Origin: Hetaerina americana
Lineage: Eukaryota > Arthropoda > Insecta > Odonata > Calopterygidae
Length of the DNA: 64,000 bases
Reading direction: 5' to 3'
NCBI GenBank assembly: GCA_022747635.1
Contig: JAKTNV010000010.1
Location: forward strand, 41,895,527 to 41,959,526
Shown here: in pieces, positions 13,501-26,560 of the stretch
Layout: each line of letters starts with the position of its first letter
Position numbering within the stretch: the first letter of the stretch is position 1
Position numbers and translations under genes: made by a program
Notes under the pieces: model-generated
Database searches by the model: none
What the model saw: only the letters and a program-made list of their open reading frames with translations
What the model was told of the DNA's origin: nothing

Positions 13501-13848
13501 TTTGGCAACTGAAATATTACTAGAGCAACTTAGAATAATTGAGAGTATCTGACATCCATGTGTGTAATCTTGGCCTTTTAATTAGAGACGGGGACGTGGA
13601 ATATTGGTACACTGCTAAAAAGCCAATTGTTAACGAAAACCTTGATTAGAGCTGGAGAAACAGCAGGACTAGATAAATTTAATATATGCAGTGTTCTTAA
13701 AGTACCCTCAAGTAAAACAAACGCGATGGGACCCGATTAAACGTAAGGCTTGGCACATAATTACATAATTGACCACCAGGCGCCAGAAGAACGACCCCAA
13801 TGACAATCATGAGGAGGAAATGCACTTAAAATTTCTTCGTTTTAATAT
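10521..13848. other. Unassigned DNA, markedly G-poor from about 10980 to 11840
   Basis: Between about 10980 and 11840 the plus strand has very few G residues and many C, A and T. Short frames on both strands lack domains. The rest is ordinary AT-rich sequence. Confidence 0.4.
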
Positions 13849-13880
13849 ACAAGGGTGGTCTGAAAAGTTTCCGACCTTAG
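13849..13880 (+). repeat. Possible mariner terminal inverted repeat fragment
   Basis: CAAGGGTGGTCTGAAAAGTT followed by TCCGACCTT has the style of mariner-family terminal repeats, judged from memory of the family. No inverted partner and no transposase frame was found nearby, so at most this is a solo end. Confidence 0.35.
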
Positions 13881-14040
13881 CAAATTTTAGAAAATGCACT
13901 TTAAATCGTAATTTAAGTGTGTTATTAGAAAAATTGTGGTACTTAAACCTACTACTAGGCTTACTCATATTACATACAAAATATGAAATGATTTAGTTTA
14001 CCCATGACATTGTAAGAAAATAGTATGCACTAAAAATTGA

Positions 14041-14087
14041 TTATATTATTATTATTATTATTAATATTAGTATTATTATTATTGTTA

Positions 14088-14142
<55 letters not shown>

Positions 14143-14155
14143 CATTATCATTATC

Positions 14156-14202
<47 letters not shown>

Positions 14203-14215
14203 TATTGTTCAAATT
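14041..14215. repeat. Compound microsatellite: (ATT)n with an (ATTATC)n block
   Basis: ATT triplets flank a regular hexanucleotide run of about 11-12 ATTATC units at about 14114-14182. Open frames through it encode only Asn/Asp or Leu/Ser repeats and are not genes. Confidence 0.95.
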
Positions 14216-17200
14216 TATTATGATTTAGATTAAAGCATTTTATGCTTAAGTTCAGAAAATTATTATCTTTTCTATTTCAGTAAAGTTTGTAGTTTCCACT
14301 TCCGTTTAAAGTTTATTCACGACACTATACCCTTTATTATTACTCACTCCTACCTTTCTTACATGAAAGAGAGCTTTCACAAGTAAATTCAACGCCTCAA
14401 ACAAATTTCATAAATTTGCCTTACAGTCATCAGCCAATATTTTCAAACAATTTTCCGTATCTCGTTAGTTTAAGCAACTTGATATGAATCATCACTAAAG
14501 TTTCTGCACGACAACTGCGAGTCATAATATGGAAATATTGACGTCCAACTATTAATTACTTTATACTTACGCGTACTTTACACGCAGTAAGCTCACAAAA
14601 AATTAAAGACGCCTCCTTTTTAAGCTGTCTAGTAAGACTACATTTTAATGAAATCCCGAAACGATCTCTTTGCCTCTATGATTTCAGAAGTTCTCCCGGC
14701 ATTGCTTTTCCTTTTGAGCAATAAATAATGGGGACAACTTCTATTAACTCTTCAACGTCTTTTAATCAGCTGGTGTCTTTCAACAGCAGAACATCTGAGT
14801 CGCGATTAAAATTTTTGGGAGTAGCATAAAAAGAGCGTTCGATGACTACGCTTCCTCGAAGTCGGCATCAAATGAAATTTCAGAGCCATCAGCAGTAAAT
14901 TTTAAGCCCAAATTTTGATTATCTGATACTTCAATGTGAATAGAAATAAATAATAAATCTGGGACGACTTTAGTACGGGTGGCTTTTATTGACTAAGTAA
15001 TAAAAATTCTCGATATAAGATTCAAGAAAGTGCCAATGAAACACCTAAATAATTGTATCTGTATAAGTTTGTAACAAGAATCTGCTCTCACGTTTCGTAA
15101 CTAAGTCGTCCATTATAATTAATATCAATTAACGAATAATTTAAATACTTATAGAACGTCATAAAAAGTTTGGAATTATAAATCAAATGATTGAATTGTA
15201 TATTGAGTGGAGCCAAATATGAATTTATTTTTAACGCAAAGAAAAATTCCTTGCCAAGATGCATCAAGTGTTTTACTTTCCTTAAGAGTTGATTTACCTG
15301 TTAAATTATTTGATTCCTCTACTTTATGCTCTTTTCAATCTGGTGATCCCTTATACGATGGTATCAATTATCTCAGTTTTAATTTTAATCTAAGAATAAT
15401 GTCTGATCTTAAAGCATTAGTATTTGACTTATGACTAGAGCTTAATACAAGTCAACAAGTAATTTTAATCGCTAACAATTACTAGCTGGAATCCGTCTGA
15501 AGTTAGATTGAAATTTAATATACCCCAGTTGGAGGATTATTAATTTTATTTCTTTGGATGTCTCCACCATTATGCATACAGGATACGCCTTGCTTTACCG
15601 TTTGCTACAGAGTTGAAAATAACTACCCTGAGGTTCTAGTTAAGTGGCTCAAAAGGCCTGGAGCGTAAATTAACACATGATTGTTAACAACCAACCAACA
15701 GTTACACCTTCTACCGAACATTTCTCTTTTCCAGCAGGTTACCTCATTGTCATAACATTGAGTCATAACAATATTGTTTTATTGTTAAAGCTGCTATATT
15801 CAATTTAAATTAAAGGGAAGTTGAGCTTCGTTAGTAAATTGATATATCTGCATAAGCTAACCGGAAAAAATAATGCGGTAATAATTATCTCAAACAATGG
15901 TGTGTTTCTTCATTAAATCATCGGTTTCTTACAAAAGCCATCCATTTCCAAGGAAAAAATTATTAATACCGCTTGAAAAGCATTGATAACCAATTGAAGA
16001 ATAATAACCGATTGAATTGAATATTATATTCACTATTGCCATTTATAAGCCAAGATTTTAATACGTTAAATAACCGTTACTGCTTTTATCATAGCTCTAC
16101 AATATTAACATATGCCTTAAGATATATCATAACCACATCCTGCTTCGCCTTCTGCACAAACATTCTTGTCATATCTTTCATATCTTTATTCGACTCTCTG
16201 AAAACAAAAATTATTTCCACCGATTTTTTTTTAGCCTTTCAACACGTAGAAAAGTAAGATCCTCTAATGCTTTGCAAAACTCACAGAGAACAACATTTCA
16301 CCTACATACTCGCAATCTCTCACCCACTGAACTCAAACACTGGGTTCCGGCATTCATAAAAAAGAAGACTTAAATAAGAAAACAAGTTAATCTCATTTCG
16401 AATTTTCTTCCCGCACGAGCACTTTTATTAAAAAAAAATCCGGAGCAGCATTCCTTTCTGTCTTCTGCCGCGACACTGAAACCCGTCGGGCCTTCCAATT
16501 TTTTCGCCTCCCGCATCACTCTCAGCGTTTTCCTCAAGTCACGCCAACAGCGGCGGCGTCGCCTGACGTGGCGCAAAAGGGTATTAAAAAAAGGCTTTTC
16601 ATCCGAAAGCCAAAAAGAGAGATAAAAAAGGGAGAGAGAGGAACACGAACTTTCTCTCTCATTCGAGCCTCGCTTGGGAGACGACAATGGGGAGGAAAAT
16701 TCTTTATCGGCGTTTTCGATAACTCCTACCTCTCCCCAATCGCTAAAGGAAAATCACGGCTTCGGGGATGCGAGGGGTTTTTGCATTCTCAATTGAAGGA
16801 GGGGGGATAATTTCACGCAGCTGCTGGGATCTATTCCCTCCAACCACATTGACGAAAGAAGTAATCGAATGAACATCAGCTTTTTTTCTGAGCCATTCAA
16901 GGACTTTCTTTTTTAATTTAAGATCTGAATTGTATTTATATTACCTCATTAAGTACACTAGTTCGACCGATTACTGGTTTGGTTTGTACAATGTAGCAAT
17001 GAAAAATAAATTATCCTTAATTACTTCCTACCATTTGGTGGTACCTGAGAATGATTGAGTGGTTTCTTGGGAAAGTAGAGAAGAAAAAAATCGCCTGTTT
17101 GGTTCAAATAAAATGAAATGAACAAGAGGTGGGTGTTTTTGGTGGATCGCGAGGTACCAGGTGCATAAGGAAATAGAGTGAATGTATGTATAATGGCTGG

Positions 17201-20200
17201 TGACCTACAACCCCCCTGCCACACGTCCTTGCGACAGCTAGTGGGATATTGTGTAGATGCAGAAGTAGAAATTTGGTTCTTGTACCAATGCCCTATTTGT
17301 TGACCATTCATACACGGAACTCAAGATGGAATGGGTACAGAGTCGGAAATTTAAGTAAGTAAGCTTTAAATCGCAACTCATGGAAGCCTAGTCCTCTCTC
17401 CCCCAATCCCGGATTCCTGATGAAAGTTTGAAAGAAGATGAAAGAAGAACATCGATTATAAAATTACCATACAAGATTTCTTTACTATATACTTTCGACA
17501 GATATAGTTTCAATTGTTCCGCGGGGCACAATCTTGGGTAGGAAACAATTCAGATGAAATAATGACTATCTATTCCGTTATGAGTCACGGAAGAAAGATT
17601 CTTTAAACGTAGCCATACAAAAATTAGCACCGGGCCATTTCATTAAACGCTCGGGAATTTTCCAAATGAAATTATTCTGCAATTGGTGGTAAATAAACGA
17701 TTTTGATTAAAATTAGCTATGGAGGTTTTTAAATAGTATTATGTACAAAATGGGAAATGATTTGGCAGGAAGATGGCCTCACGAAAATATTTAACTCACA
17801 CTGATAGGTGCGAGTCCTTGGTGATAAATCTTCGCAATGAAGAGTTTAAATGATTTCTCATCGTATGCATAAAATATTTTGCAGAATTGGAAAACGTCTT
17901 GGCATGATCCCAGATAAAAGGCACTTTCTCCGAGCCAACGGATACGCGTTTGATCTCGGGTCTTAAGTTGTCGCCTAAGTCTTGAGGGAGAGACGAGAGC
18001 GACATCCACTTCAAGCATGCTGAGAGAATGGTCGTGACCTTTCAAAAAATACGACACGAGAGTACTTGATGGAGCAGTCACTCCACTCCCACGCGCTTCA
18101 ATGACTTCCAACCCTTCTCCCCGTCCGTGAATTGAGAGGAGAAAGTGCACATTCGAACACGCCCAGGCAGGTATAATTGAATCGCAATTACTGAAATGTA
18201 AATGTGTTGTCAACGGGTGAAAAGTCATGAATGTCAAGTACGTTTACCGCTTAATACTTTATTATCACGAAGAAAAGCATGCCCGAAAATTTATGATGTG
18301 ATCTCATGCTTAAAAGTCATCCCTTATAACATTCATTCATGCCCATACTTCAGCGATATTCGGTTGAAATAGGCGGTATAGAACATCCAAAAGTTGCAGA
18401 GGTTGCTAGAAAATGGGCAATGGCGGTTTTAGGGATGACTTCAGGAAAAAGTTTATACCAGTGCCTGGGGAGATTTCCATATTTCATTAATTTTGGAAGA
18501 ATGAATGTACATGGGATTTGCACGACACTGGCTGGTTACACATAGAGATTCTGGATTTTATTAGCAGAAGGGGTATATTTTTTATCCCCTTCGTTATGAT
18601 GGAGATAGATTGCAAATGACACTTACACATTTTTAACTGCACTGTCTTTCGGAAAGAAGGTTCTGACCTCCCAGATTCTTTGGCCAAAACACCTTAATTC
18701 GGTCCAGCAACAAATGAAGCCATCGTAAATGGGGAAATTTTCTCCGGAAATGGTATTTTGAACAATAAGGTGACAATAACCTGTTATAGAAATACATGTG
18801 GAAGGTATGGCGAGAGAAAAGTCAGTTGAGTCACTATTCACTATTTTGCAATGCCTTGACAAGTACATCGGCTCTGTACTAACCGCATCCTGCTGTTAGC
18901 CTTTTGGTAGCCGTCACAAAGACATCCTAAAATATTCATTCTTATTTATTTACTCAATTGACTGTCGGAAAAAAACTTTTAATAAAATCTCGGACATCAT
19001 CTTTTGCCAAGAATTTGCTGCAAATCGTTGCCACAGATTTCTCTTAACCCTTGTCCCCAATACTACGACAGAGTATACCTTTTATACTAGTACCGACTAG
19101 AACGCGACACACAACATAGGATTGGAAATTCCTATCGTCTTCTACTCCTGGTCGACTCTCTGTTAAATCATGTCGTAAATGTACTCACGTTCCACGCAGG
19201 CAAATAAGTTTATATGGATAAATTGTGTTCAAGGGGATTTGAAATCTAAAATGCTTCTCCTCTTCTTTCCTAAAAATGGAACGCCTGGATCCTTTCGCTA
19301 TCCTCGTATTTTCACTGGCTGAACCGTCCCAAATGAGGCATTCCGCGCGAATCGTGAATTAATTCCCCATCCGCCGGCAAACCCCGGGCGAACTGACTGA
19401 TATTGCTGAAATAGACCGCTGGAAAACCATTTCCCACGTACACTCGTATTTCATATCCGTCATTAAACCATGAAAATTGCAGGGCATTAACAGAATTAAG
19501 AGAGAGAGAGATAAAGCGATTTTTTCCCGAAAAAAATTTATAAAAGTTTCATGGATTTACTAAAGTTCCGAAGGAAAAACAGAAGGGCGTCAATAAACCT
19601 GACTAGGATATTTCACAAATAATCCGGCAAATGATAACCCCTGAGACCTCCTGAATCAAAGTCTCAGGATATATCCTTGCTCAGCTATTTCAAAAGTTTG
19701 TTGGTTATGTACTGTACTTAGTGGTTAGAGGATCCAGTCCGCAACATTTCTTTGCATATGTTTCGAGGGAAATGACGGGCTATTAAAATTTCGCAAATCT
19801 TGGTCCCACTCGAGAAGAATTTGAGTGTTCTCATGATAATTAAAAAAATGACACCTAATAACCTTTTTAACCTAATTAGCTCTTAGTAAAAACGTTCATT
19901 AACAGATGCAAGTTCGAATTAAACCCAAGATTGTTGAGATAAAATCCCATTTTTTCTTAATTCTTTCATGAATCCTTCCATCTGGATCCCCCATCTCTCA
20001 TACTACTTGACTATGCTGTTCAAATTTTTATCACCGTGTACCTATATTAATTTTGGAATTACGATTTGAGAATAAGTGCTTGTTAATAATATCTTTTTTT
20101 TTAATATAAATGGTTTTGAGAATCTAGTTCAGTGATTTAAACGGTTTTACATATTCTTACTATTTCATTAAAGGTTATGAAAATATGAATGTGCAAATCA

Positions 20201-21945
20201 ATTTATTTCATTAAAACAAAACTTCAATGAAAGAAATTCTAAAATATATAAAATCTCTTCACATGCGTATAAAATAATTTCCGAGACCTGTTAGAGAAAT
20301 TTAAATCCAGTTTCACATAGTTACTTAAAGGTTCGGATTCTTTAAAGTTCACATTCAACCAATTCGCTAGCACTTCATATGAATGGCAGTGTACACAATT
20401 CGCAATTTCAAATATAAATGGAATATTTCTGTAAGTGAAGAATAAAATGCTTTAGAGGTAAACGGCGACTTAAAACCTTATTCTAAAAATTGAATATGGT
20501 TTAAATGACTTAACATTCTAACAAGCTTCAACAAAAATTACACGAGCATCTTTTTCTACTCCCGCTGAGGTATAAAATGTGTCTGCATATGGTGAATGTG
20601 TCTCTATTTTAAAACACTCCACAGAAGCATCTAATCGTAGTTTTTTTCGCAGAAAATTTCATCCCTATATCCCCGGAACGTTTTTTCACTCCTAAATATG
20701 TTATAATCTTTATTTTAAATTAAATCGTTCCTATATATTGGAAAACCTTGGAATAAACCCCTAATATTTTAATTTTATATATTTTTTCAATATGTTATAA
20801 CTGACTAACGTTATTTCTATTCATTCATTACTTCATCAATGGTTATAATGAAATTTAACATAGGAAACAATTTTATTTAAATATAGTTTATCATAAATTG
20901 TACGCAGGTTTGAATGCAACTCGATACGCTCATAAGATGAACATTCTTTCAAAACGGGGATTTCGGATCGTTAAGTATCATCTATTTTGTTGCTATCATT
21001 ATGTATTTATATATAAGTACAACGGTACAATAAATAGTTTTGAACGTGAAATTGAAATTGTAACTCATGGAAGCTACACACACATTAAGGCGATTATACA
21101 AATTCACTAAAAGCAACCAAATATTGTCCGCTATAATTTCCTGATTTGACCATTGTTGAAGTTTCTCTGGCCTAAATTTACCATAACCCTTGGTCAAGTT
21201 TCCTAATTAAAAATCTCTACCATTAAGGACCGATGAACACGTGGATAATGATATGAAAAGCTATAAAAAATGACTCGTGTGTAATGAACACTTTGATATA
21301 CATGCACGAGTTTAGAAAATAAGGGAAGCGTTACTAAATATGCTCATACGGTAAAAAGCAAGTGCCACCCGGGAAAAGGTCCATTTTACTCAAAAATTGA
21401 GTAGGGACAACTTTTGGGTCAACTCGTGGGTTACATTAATTAGGGAATGCGGCATGAACTTCATGAGTGCCCCTTTAATTAATATACGCCTGATTGCGGA
21501 GTATAATACTTCAAAGTCCTTTCTTGTAGGAACTTCATTATAGAACTTTGTCATCATGCCTCTGCCTGCATCTCTGCTCTAAGCATACACAAGTGACTAA
21601 TCTTTGAACCGGGATAGCACCTCATAACCATTTGCTTGGTTAAATAATATTTAACGCATTCCATGGATGATCAATCAAGCTATGCCTCCGAGTGTCTTTA
21701 CAGCAAGGGCAACATAGGGATTAATAGCTAGGATACCGAGTGACATACAATAGGAAAGGAGAAATTGTGAAAGACTTAGGAGGAAAGGAAATATCTACAA
21801 AATTTTCCAATAGGCATGACTGAATAGCGGTTTATTGTTCACCTCTGCTCTAAAATTAATTGTACCCACACCAGTGAAATCTGTTGTCCTTGTATAAAAA
21901 CATATTTGCAAATTATATGGAGATATTACATGGATAATACTCTGA
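14216..21945. other. Long unassigned AT-rich region
   Basis: About 7.7 kb with no recognisable gene. A somewhat GC-richer patch at about 16380-16810 and a 148-codon minus-strand frame at 17791-18237 (TTG start) have no identifiable domains. No tRNA, SINE or transposase homology was recognised. Confidence 0.4.
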
Positions 21946-22044
21946 ATATATATATATAGTATATATATATATACATACATATATATACATATATATATAT
22001 ACATATTTATATATACATACATATATATACATATATATATATAC

Positions 22045-22079
<35 letters not shown>

Positions 22080-22122
22080 CATACATATATATATACATAC
22101 ATATATATACATATATATATAT
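21946..22122. repeat. TA-rich (TATACA)n-type microsatellite
   Basis: Interrupted repeats of TATA, ATAC and CATA over about 175 bp. Tyr/Ile/Met repeat frames through it are artefacts. Confidence 0.9.
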
Positions 22123-25100
22123 TAGGGAAAGGCCCGAACTTTAAAAAGTTTTGATAAGCATAAATATATTAGAATTACTGAAGAACATGTGATTTAATAA
22201 ATAAGCCAATAAAGATTGGTCTAGTAATTACAAACTGGTTTACATAATAATGAAATTTTGAATATATATAATCACATCATAAACAATTGAAGACTATTAA
22301 CATAAAGTGTGCTTCCTTGAAAATCTTATGGTAGTATTTTCATAAGTACTATTCTGTTTAATATCTATTCTCAAATTATAATATTAAAAATATGTTAAGT
22401 AATGTGTTAGAAAAATATTTAAAATCGAACTATCCGCGAAATATATAGGCCCGTATAAACCCCAGTATATAGAGCCATAAAATTCTTAGATTTCAAATAA
22501 ATCAATTTCTAGAGACTGAAGCATCTAAAACATCTCATTTTCTCCGTTAATTTATTAATCGCAACCTTAATGACTAGGCAGCATGTTCAAGAAAAATGTC
22601 CTCGAAGATACAAATCTGTTCCTTATTCTGTGGAATAAAATTATACCCACCCTTTGATCATCATTTTTATGGGAAAAAAGGAATATTCTCCGCACCTATT
22701 ACAATACCCAACACAGTAAACAAAAGATTTTATTTCGCTCAAGCAGCCTAAAATCTTTTATTTGCTATGTAAAATCTATTGTTATAAATATTCAATTCAT
22801 TTAACGTTAATAAAATATTCACTTCTTTTAGAAAAATAATCATGAAATGGAAATATTTCAAATCTTCTAAGTTAACATTTCAGAAAATAATCCATAAAAA
22901 GATATTCACTTGAGATCAAATAATTTTTTAACTTTAACAAATTCGTTGGCATTTGGTGAATTTTTGAATTAAGATTTTGAAAAAGAGCCAGGCATAAAAA
23001 TATTTAAAACATATGTACCCGCAATTATTAATTTACACATCTCTTACCGGTTTAAAGATATCATTTATCAAAAATAATAATGTTCTCCATGCGGAAAATA
23101 TCTGGTAATATCCCAGACAGACTTTCATATCTTGATCAAATTACGTAGCATAGAACTTAGATTTTAATTAAAGTTATCCTTCCTTCTTTCGATTACCCAT
23201 AGGATCCAAACTTCAAAATTCGTTTTACTTGTAAGTATAAGCACAGAAAAAAATCACCAGAATATGAGCTATCATCGAAGGAGGGCTGTCGAAGAAGGGA
23301 TAACTTAAATTTGTTTTTTAATTGATTCTGCTGCTGAGACCACAGATTCCTTCGGTGGCTTTTGACAGAAAGGTCTTCCTTGTTATCGGATTATATTGCT
23401 TCTATTAATTAATCCAAAACTCATCGATAGTTAAGTTCCTTATTAAGAAACTGTTTCTTCTCTGCCAAAAGGTAGCGCAGAAGGCTCAATCGATACATCG
23501 CCTTTTCCGAAATCTTCCGGTGAATTCATTCCTTGGGGGCATGTCGTTCTCCCGGTCGGGATTTCATCTCACTCATTAAAAAAATCATTTTATACATGAA
23601 GATTCGACGTCAGTGCGGTTAACAAAAAGGGAACTTCCCAAGAGAGGGGAACTTTTCTACCTCACCCCAATGATTTCAGCATTATTAGCAAACCCATACT
23701 CTGGCCAAGACCGTCGACTAGGTCAACAAGTTTGAAAGACTGAAGAAACAGACCGAATTGTTTGAACAAGATAAGATGAGCAACCTTGAGGGCGCAGATA
23801 AAATTTCAAAACATTCAAGGTCATTTGGTAATCAGGTTAATTAACTTGAACTTCAAAACTGAATATTTGCGAAGAACAAAAAATAAATGAATTTATTTTA
23901 CTCCGTACGTTATTTGTTTGGGTAATTTTCGTATTTTTTACTCACTTAGATAAATTTGATTTAAATGTTTAAAAAATTAGTGCGAACTACTTTAAGACTA
24001 CAGACTTAGCTACTTTAAATACATTTACTTTTAAAACTCATGCATCCCCAACTGGATAATTTATAATAACTATTGAGAAACTATAAACGTAAAAGTAATC
24101 ACAAATTGAGCATTAAAATGATATAACCTGACGATATGTAAGTACTAGAACTATGGAATCCAACGACAGTTTCAATTAACCATTCAATTTATCATTAAGA
24201 ATTTATGGCTGATTTAAACCCTCATAAGGAATTTTAACATATAAATTCTTAGGGCTTGGGTTAAGTAGAGTGAGTACTATACCTTTTGTAGAAAACATAG
24301 AATAAAGTATAAAATAAGTGTTCCAACACTAATATGTAAATTTCACATTTCGTAGGGTTAAGCATTATTTGAGCTCTACTACCACCCATCAAACCAACAT
24401 CACGACTGTTTATCTAGTGTTTTTTCAGCCATAAAATTAATATTTCAATCTACAGTTTACATTGATTGTTACAGCAGTTAATATGAAAAATGGACATATC
24501 CAATCGCACACTTTCATAAACAATTGGCGAAGATGAACTATTCGAATATCATGATTTTTAACTTTAACTCTTGGAGCATTTATTTCATTCGCTTTATTTC
24601 AAATGATGAATCTGGCTACAATTAATGCTGTTTGAAATTGCGTGTGGTTGAATTCCATGTTGAATTCTCATGAGCAGTGAAAATTAATGAAAATAGATAG
24701 TAAAAGAAGACAGAATAATAATATCCGTCGATTAGCGATTATTATTTAAGTACTCCGTTAGTAACTGCGTGCTGTTCCTGCTTTCATATTTCTCCGTAAT
24801 AATCTTCTCTCTTTCTGGCTATGGTAAGGTCTTTCTTGCTTTTTACTATTTACCCATTCTAAGCCAAATATCCGAAGAGTCTCCCGAGTCAAGACATTCT
24901 TATTCCCTCGACTACTAAATTTCGGAAACGGACAACCCAACACTCCATATCTAAGTTTTCTCTAGACTTTTCCTGTGGCATCTATTATATATTCCTCCGT
25001 TTTAAATACGTACTTAATCTCATGTAATTCTTCTCCTATTAACTAATAAATTTTTCTTTGATTTATTCACGCATTTACTTTTAAAATTTTCTGGATAAAT

Positions 25101-26004
25101 GGTCTACTAATTTAAGTTTCGTACGTTTATGTCTTACCGTTCATCCAAACCTTTCTTCCCACTTTTCGTTCAACTGCTGGAAAGATACAGCTGATGATGG
25201 ATACCCTCTCTTGCTTTCCTACCTATTATTAACCATTCAAATTACTCATAACATTTCCTTAACTGCAATTGGTGAGAAAAGGTTTCAAATAAGTCCTCCT
25301 TCCCTGAATTTTTCTCCTGTCTTCCGCAGTACGTTCATTAACGGTGTCCACTGCATTTAGAAAAATTCTTTTTTTCAAATTTCATGAAAAACAAATAGGC
25401 ATCCAAATTGTATTATATTTTGGCTTTCTAAAAACATTCTCGACAATATTTTTCGAGTACACGATTCACTGCCCTTAGTGCACTTAAACTAATACTTGCA
25501 CATACACTCGTGTTTCCCCTAATCCAACCTTTTTGTGATCTTTATAGTGCAGGCCTTATCCGGCCATAGTTGTTCATTTTAACTTCATATTTTGCCCCTT
25601 TCATTACATTTACAGAGTGAAATTTCAACGATTAATTTAGTAACAACCCTTAAGAGGGCTACAGATAAAAATTAACTTCATTTAAAGATGAAATATCAAT
25701 ATTACATTTAATTAAAGCCATTAATTCGCCAGTGAATTATTAAGCTCTAAAACTGCTGGCCTAATATGTTTTTTAGATTTTAATGTAAAAGCACGGACGG
25801 ACCATCAATCATTTACGTTAAAAAATTGTTAATATAAACTGATATATATGATATATCTAATCATAAACACAGTAATCAACTGCGTGTGAAATTCACGTAT
25901 CAAGGTATGGGGGGCAGTTATTTTTCCTGTGCCGTCTATGGTTTCCCAGGAAGATCTGGTACCCGAAAAATCAGTAGTTTCAGCACAATTGGAGTTGAGA
26001 GTGC
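22123..26004. other. Unassigned AT-rich DNA
   Basis: Nothing supportable was found in about 3.9 kb. Short frames have no domains. Confidence 0.4.
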
Positions 26005-26083
26005 CGAGAGAGGCGTTATAAAAACAATTGGAAATATATATCTATATATATTTTTTCCCTGGACTACCGCGACCCACGTGTAC

Positions 26084-26162
<79 letters not shown>

Positions 26163-26284
26163 TCTCACTTGAAGAAGGCTTCTGAAAGGGCCGAAAGCTC
26201 GAACAATTTACCGTGTGAGTGTCCTTTAAATATTGATATTCTATTTGTGTTCCATTGTGCCGTCCCATTATATATATATATAAT

Positions 26285-26326
<42 letters not shown>

Positions 26327-26402
26327 CACGTGGGTCGCGGTGGTCCAGGGGAAAAATATATATAGATATATATTTCCAATTGTTTTTATAACGCCTCTCT
26401 CG
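26005..26402. mobile_element. Foldback/MITE-like element with 78-bp inverted arms
   Basis: The arm at 26005-26082 is the reverse complement of 26325-26402 with only about two mismatches in 78 positions. The outer ends are CGAGAGAGGCGTTATAA and its complement; the inner ends are ACCCACGTGTA and TACACGTGGGT. The 242-bp core holds two long TA tracts around a unique stretch with GAAGAAGGCTTCTGAAAGGG and CCGAAAGCTCG. No coding capacity and no convincing target duplication. Near-perfect arms imply recent formation or ongoing correction. Confidence 0.8.
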
Positions 26403-26446
26403 TCCACGGGTGTACATCTATATATATATATAGATGGATAGATAGT

Positions 26447-26560
26447 AGGTCCCAGTAGTCCTGGGGGTAGAGCGTTGGACTGCAGATCGAGGGGCCCGGG
26501 TTCGATTTCCGGGCAAGGCCCTCTGGGGCACCTGCAGCTCCACCCAAGCTCATAGTCTTA
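26447..26560 (+). repeat. tRNA-derived SINE head, tRNA-Cys-like
   Basis: GGGGGTAGAGCG at 26463-26474 fits an A box, and GGTTCGATTTCC at 26499-26510 fits a B box inside a T-arm (CCGGG stem, TTCGATT loop). The middle segment TTGGACTGCAGATCGAG has GCA in anticodon position, as in tRNA-Cys. The acceptor ends do not pair, so this is not a working tRNA. The following CTCTGGGGCACCTGCAGCTC resembles the copy at 8170. Confidence 0.55.

Noticed and set aside
14030..14228. Asn/Asp-repeat and Leu/Ser-repeat open frames
   Set aside because: Translations of the ATT/ATTATC microsatellite.
17791..18237. 148-codon minus-strand frame as a host gene
   Set aside because: TTG start, no recognisable domain, no supporting neighbours. 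Could be an exon, but there is no evidence.
25886..26441. Tyr/Ile-repeat open frames on both strands
   Set aside because: Translations of TA tracts inside the foldback element; their similarity on both strands follows from the inverted arms.
26447..26520. Functional tRNA-Cys gene
   Set aside because: The A and B boxes and a GCA anticodon are plausible, but the acceptor stem does not pair and the downstream sequence resembles a SINE body.
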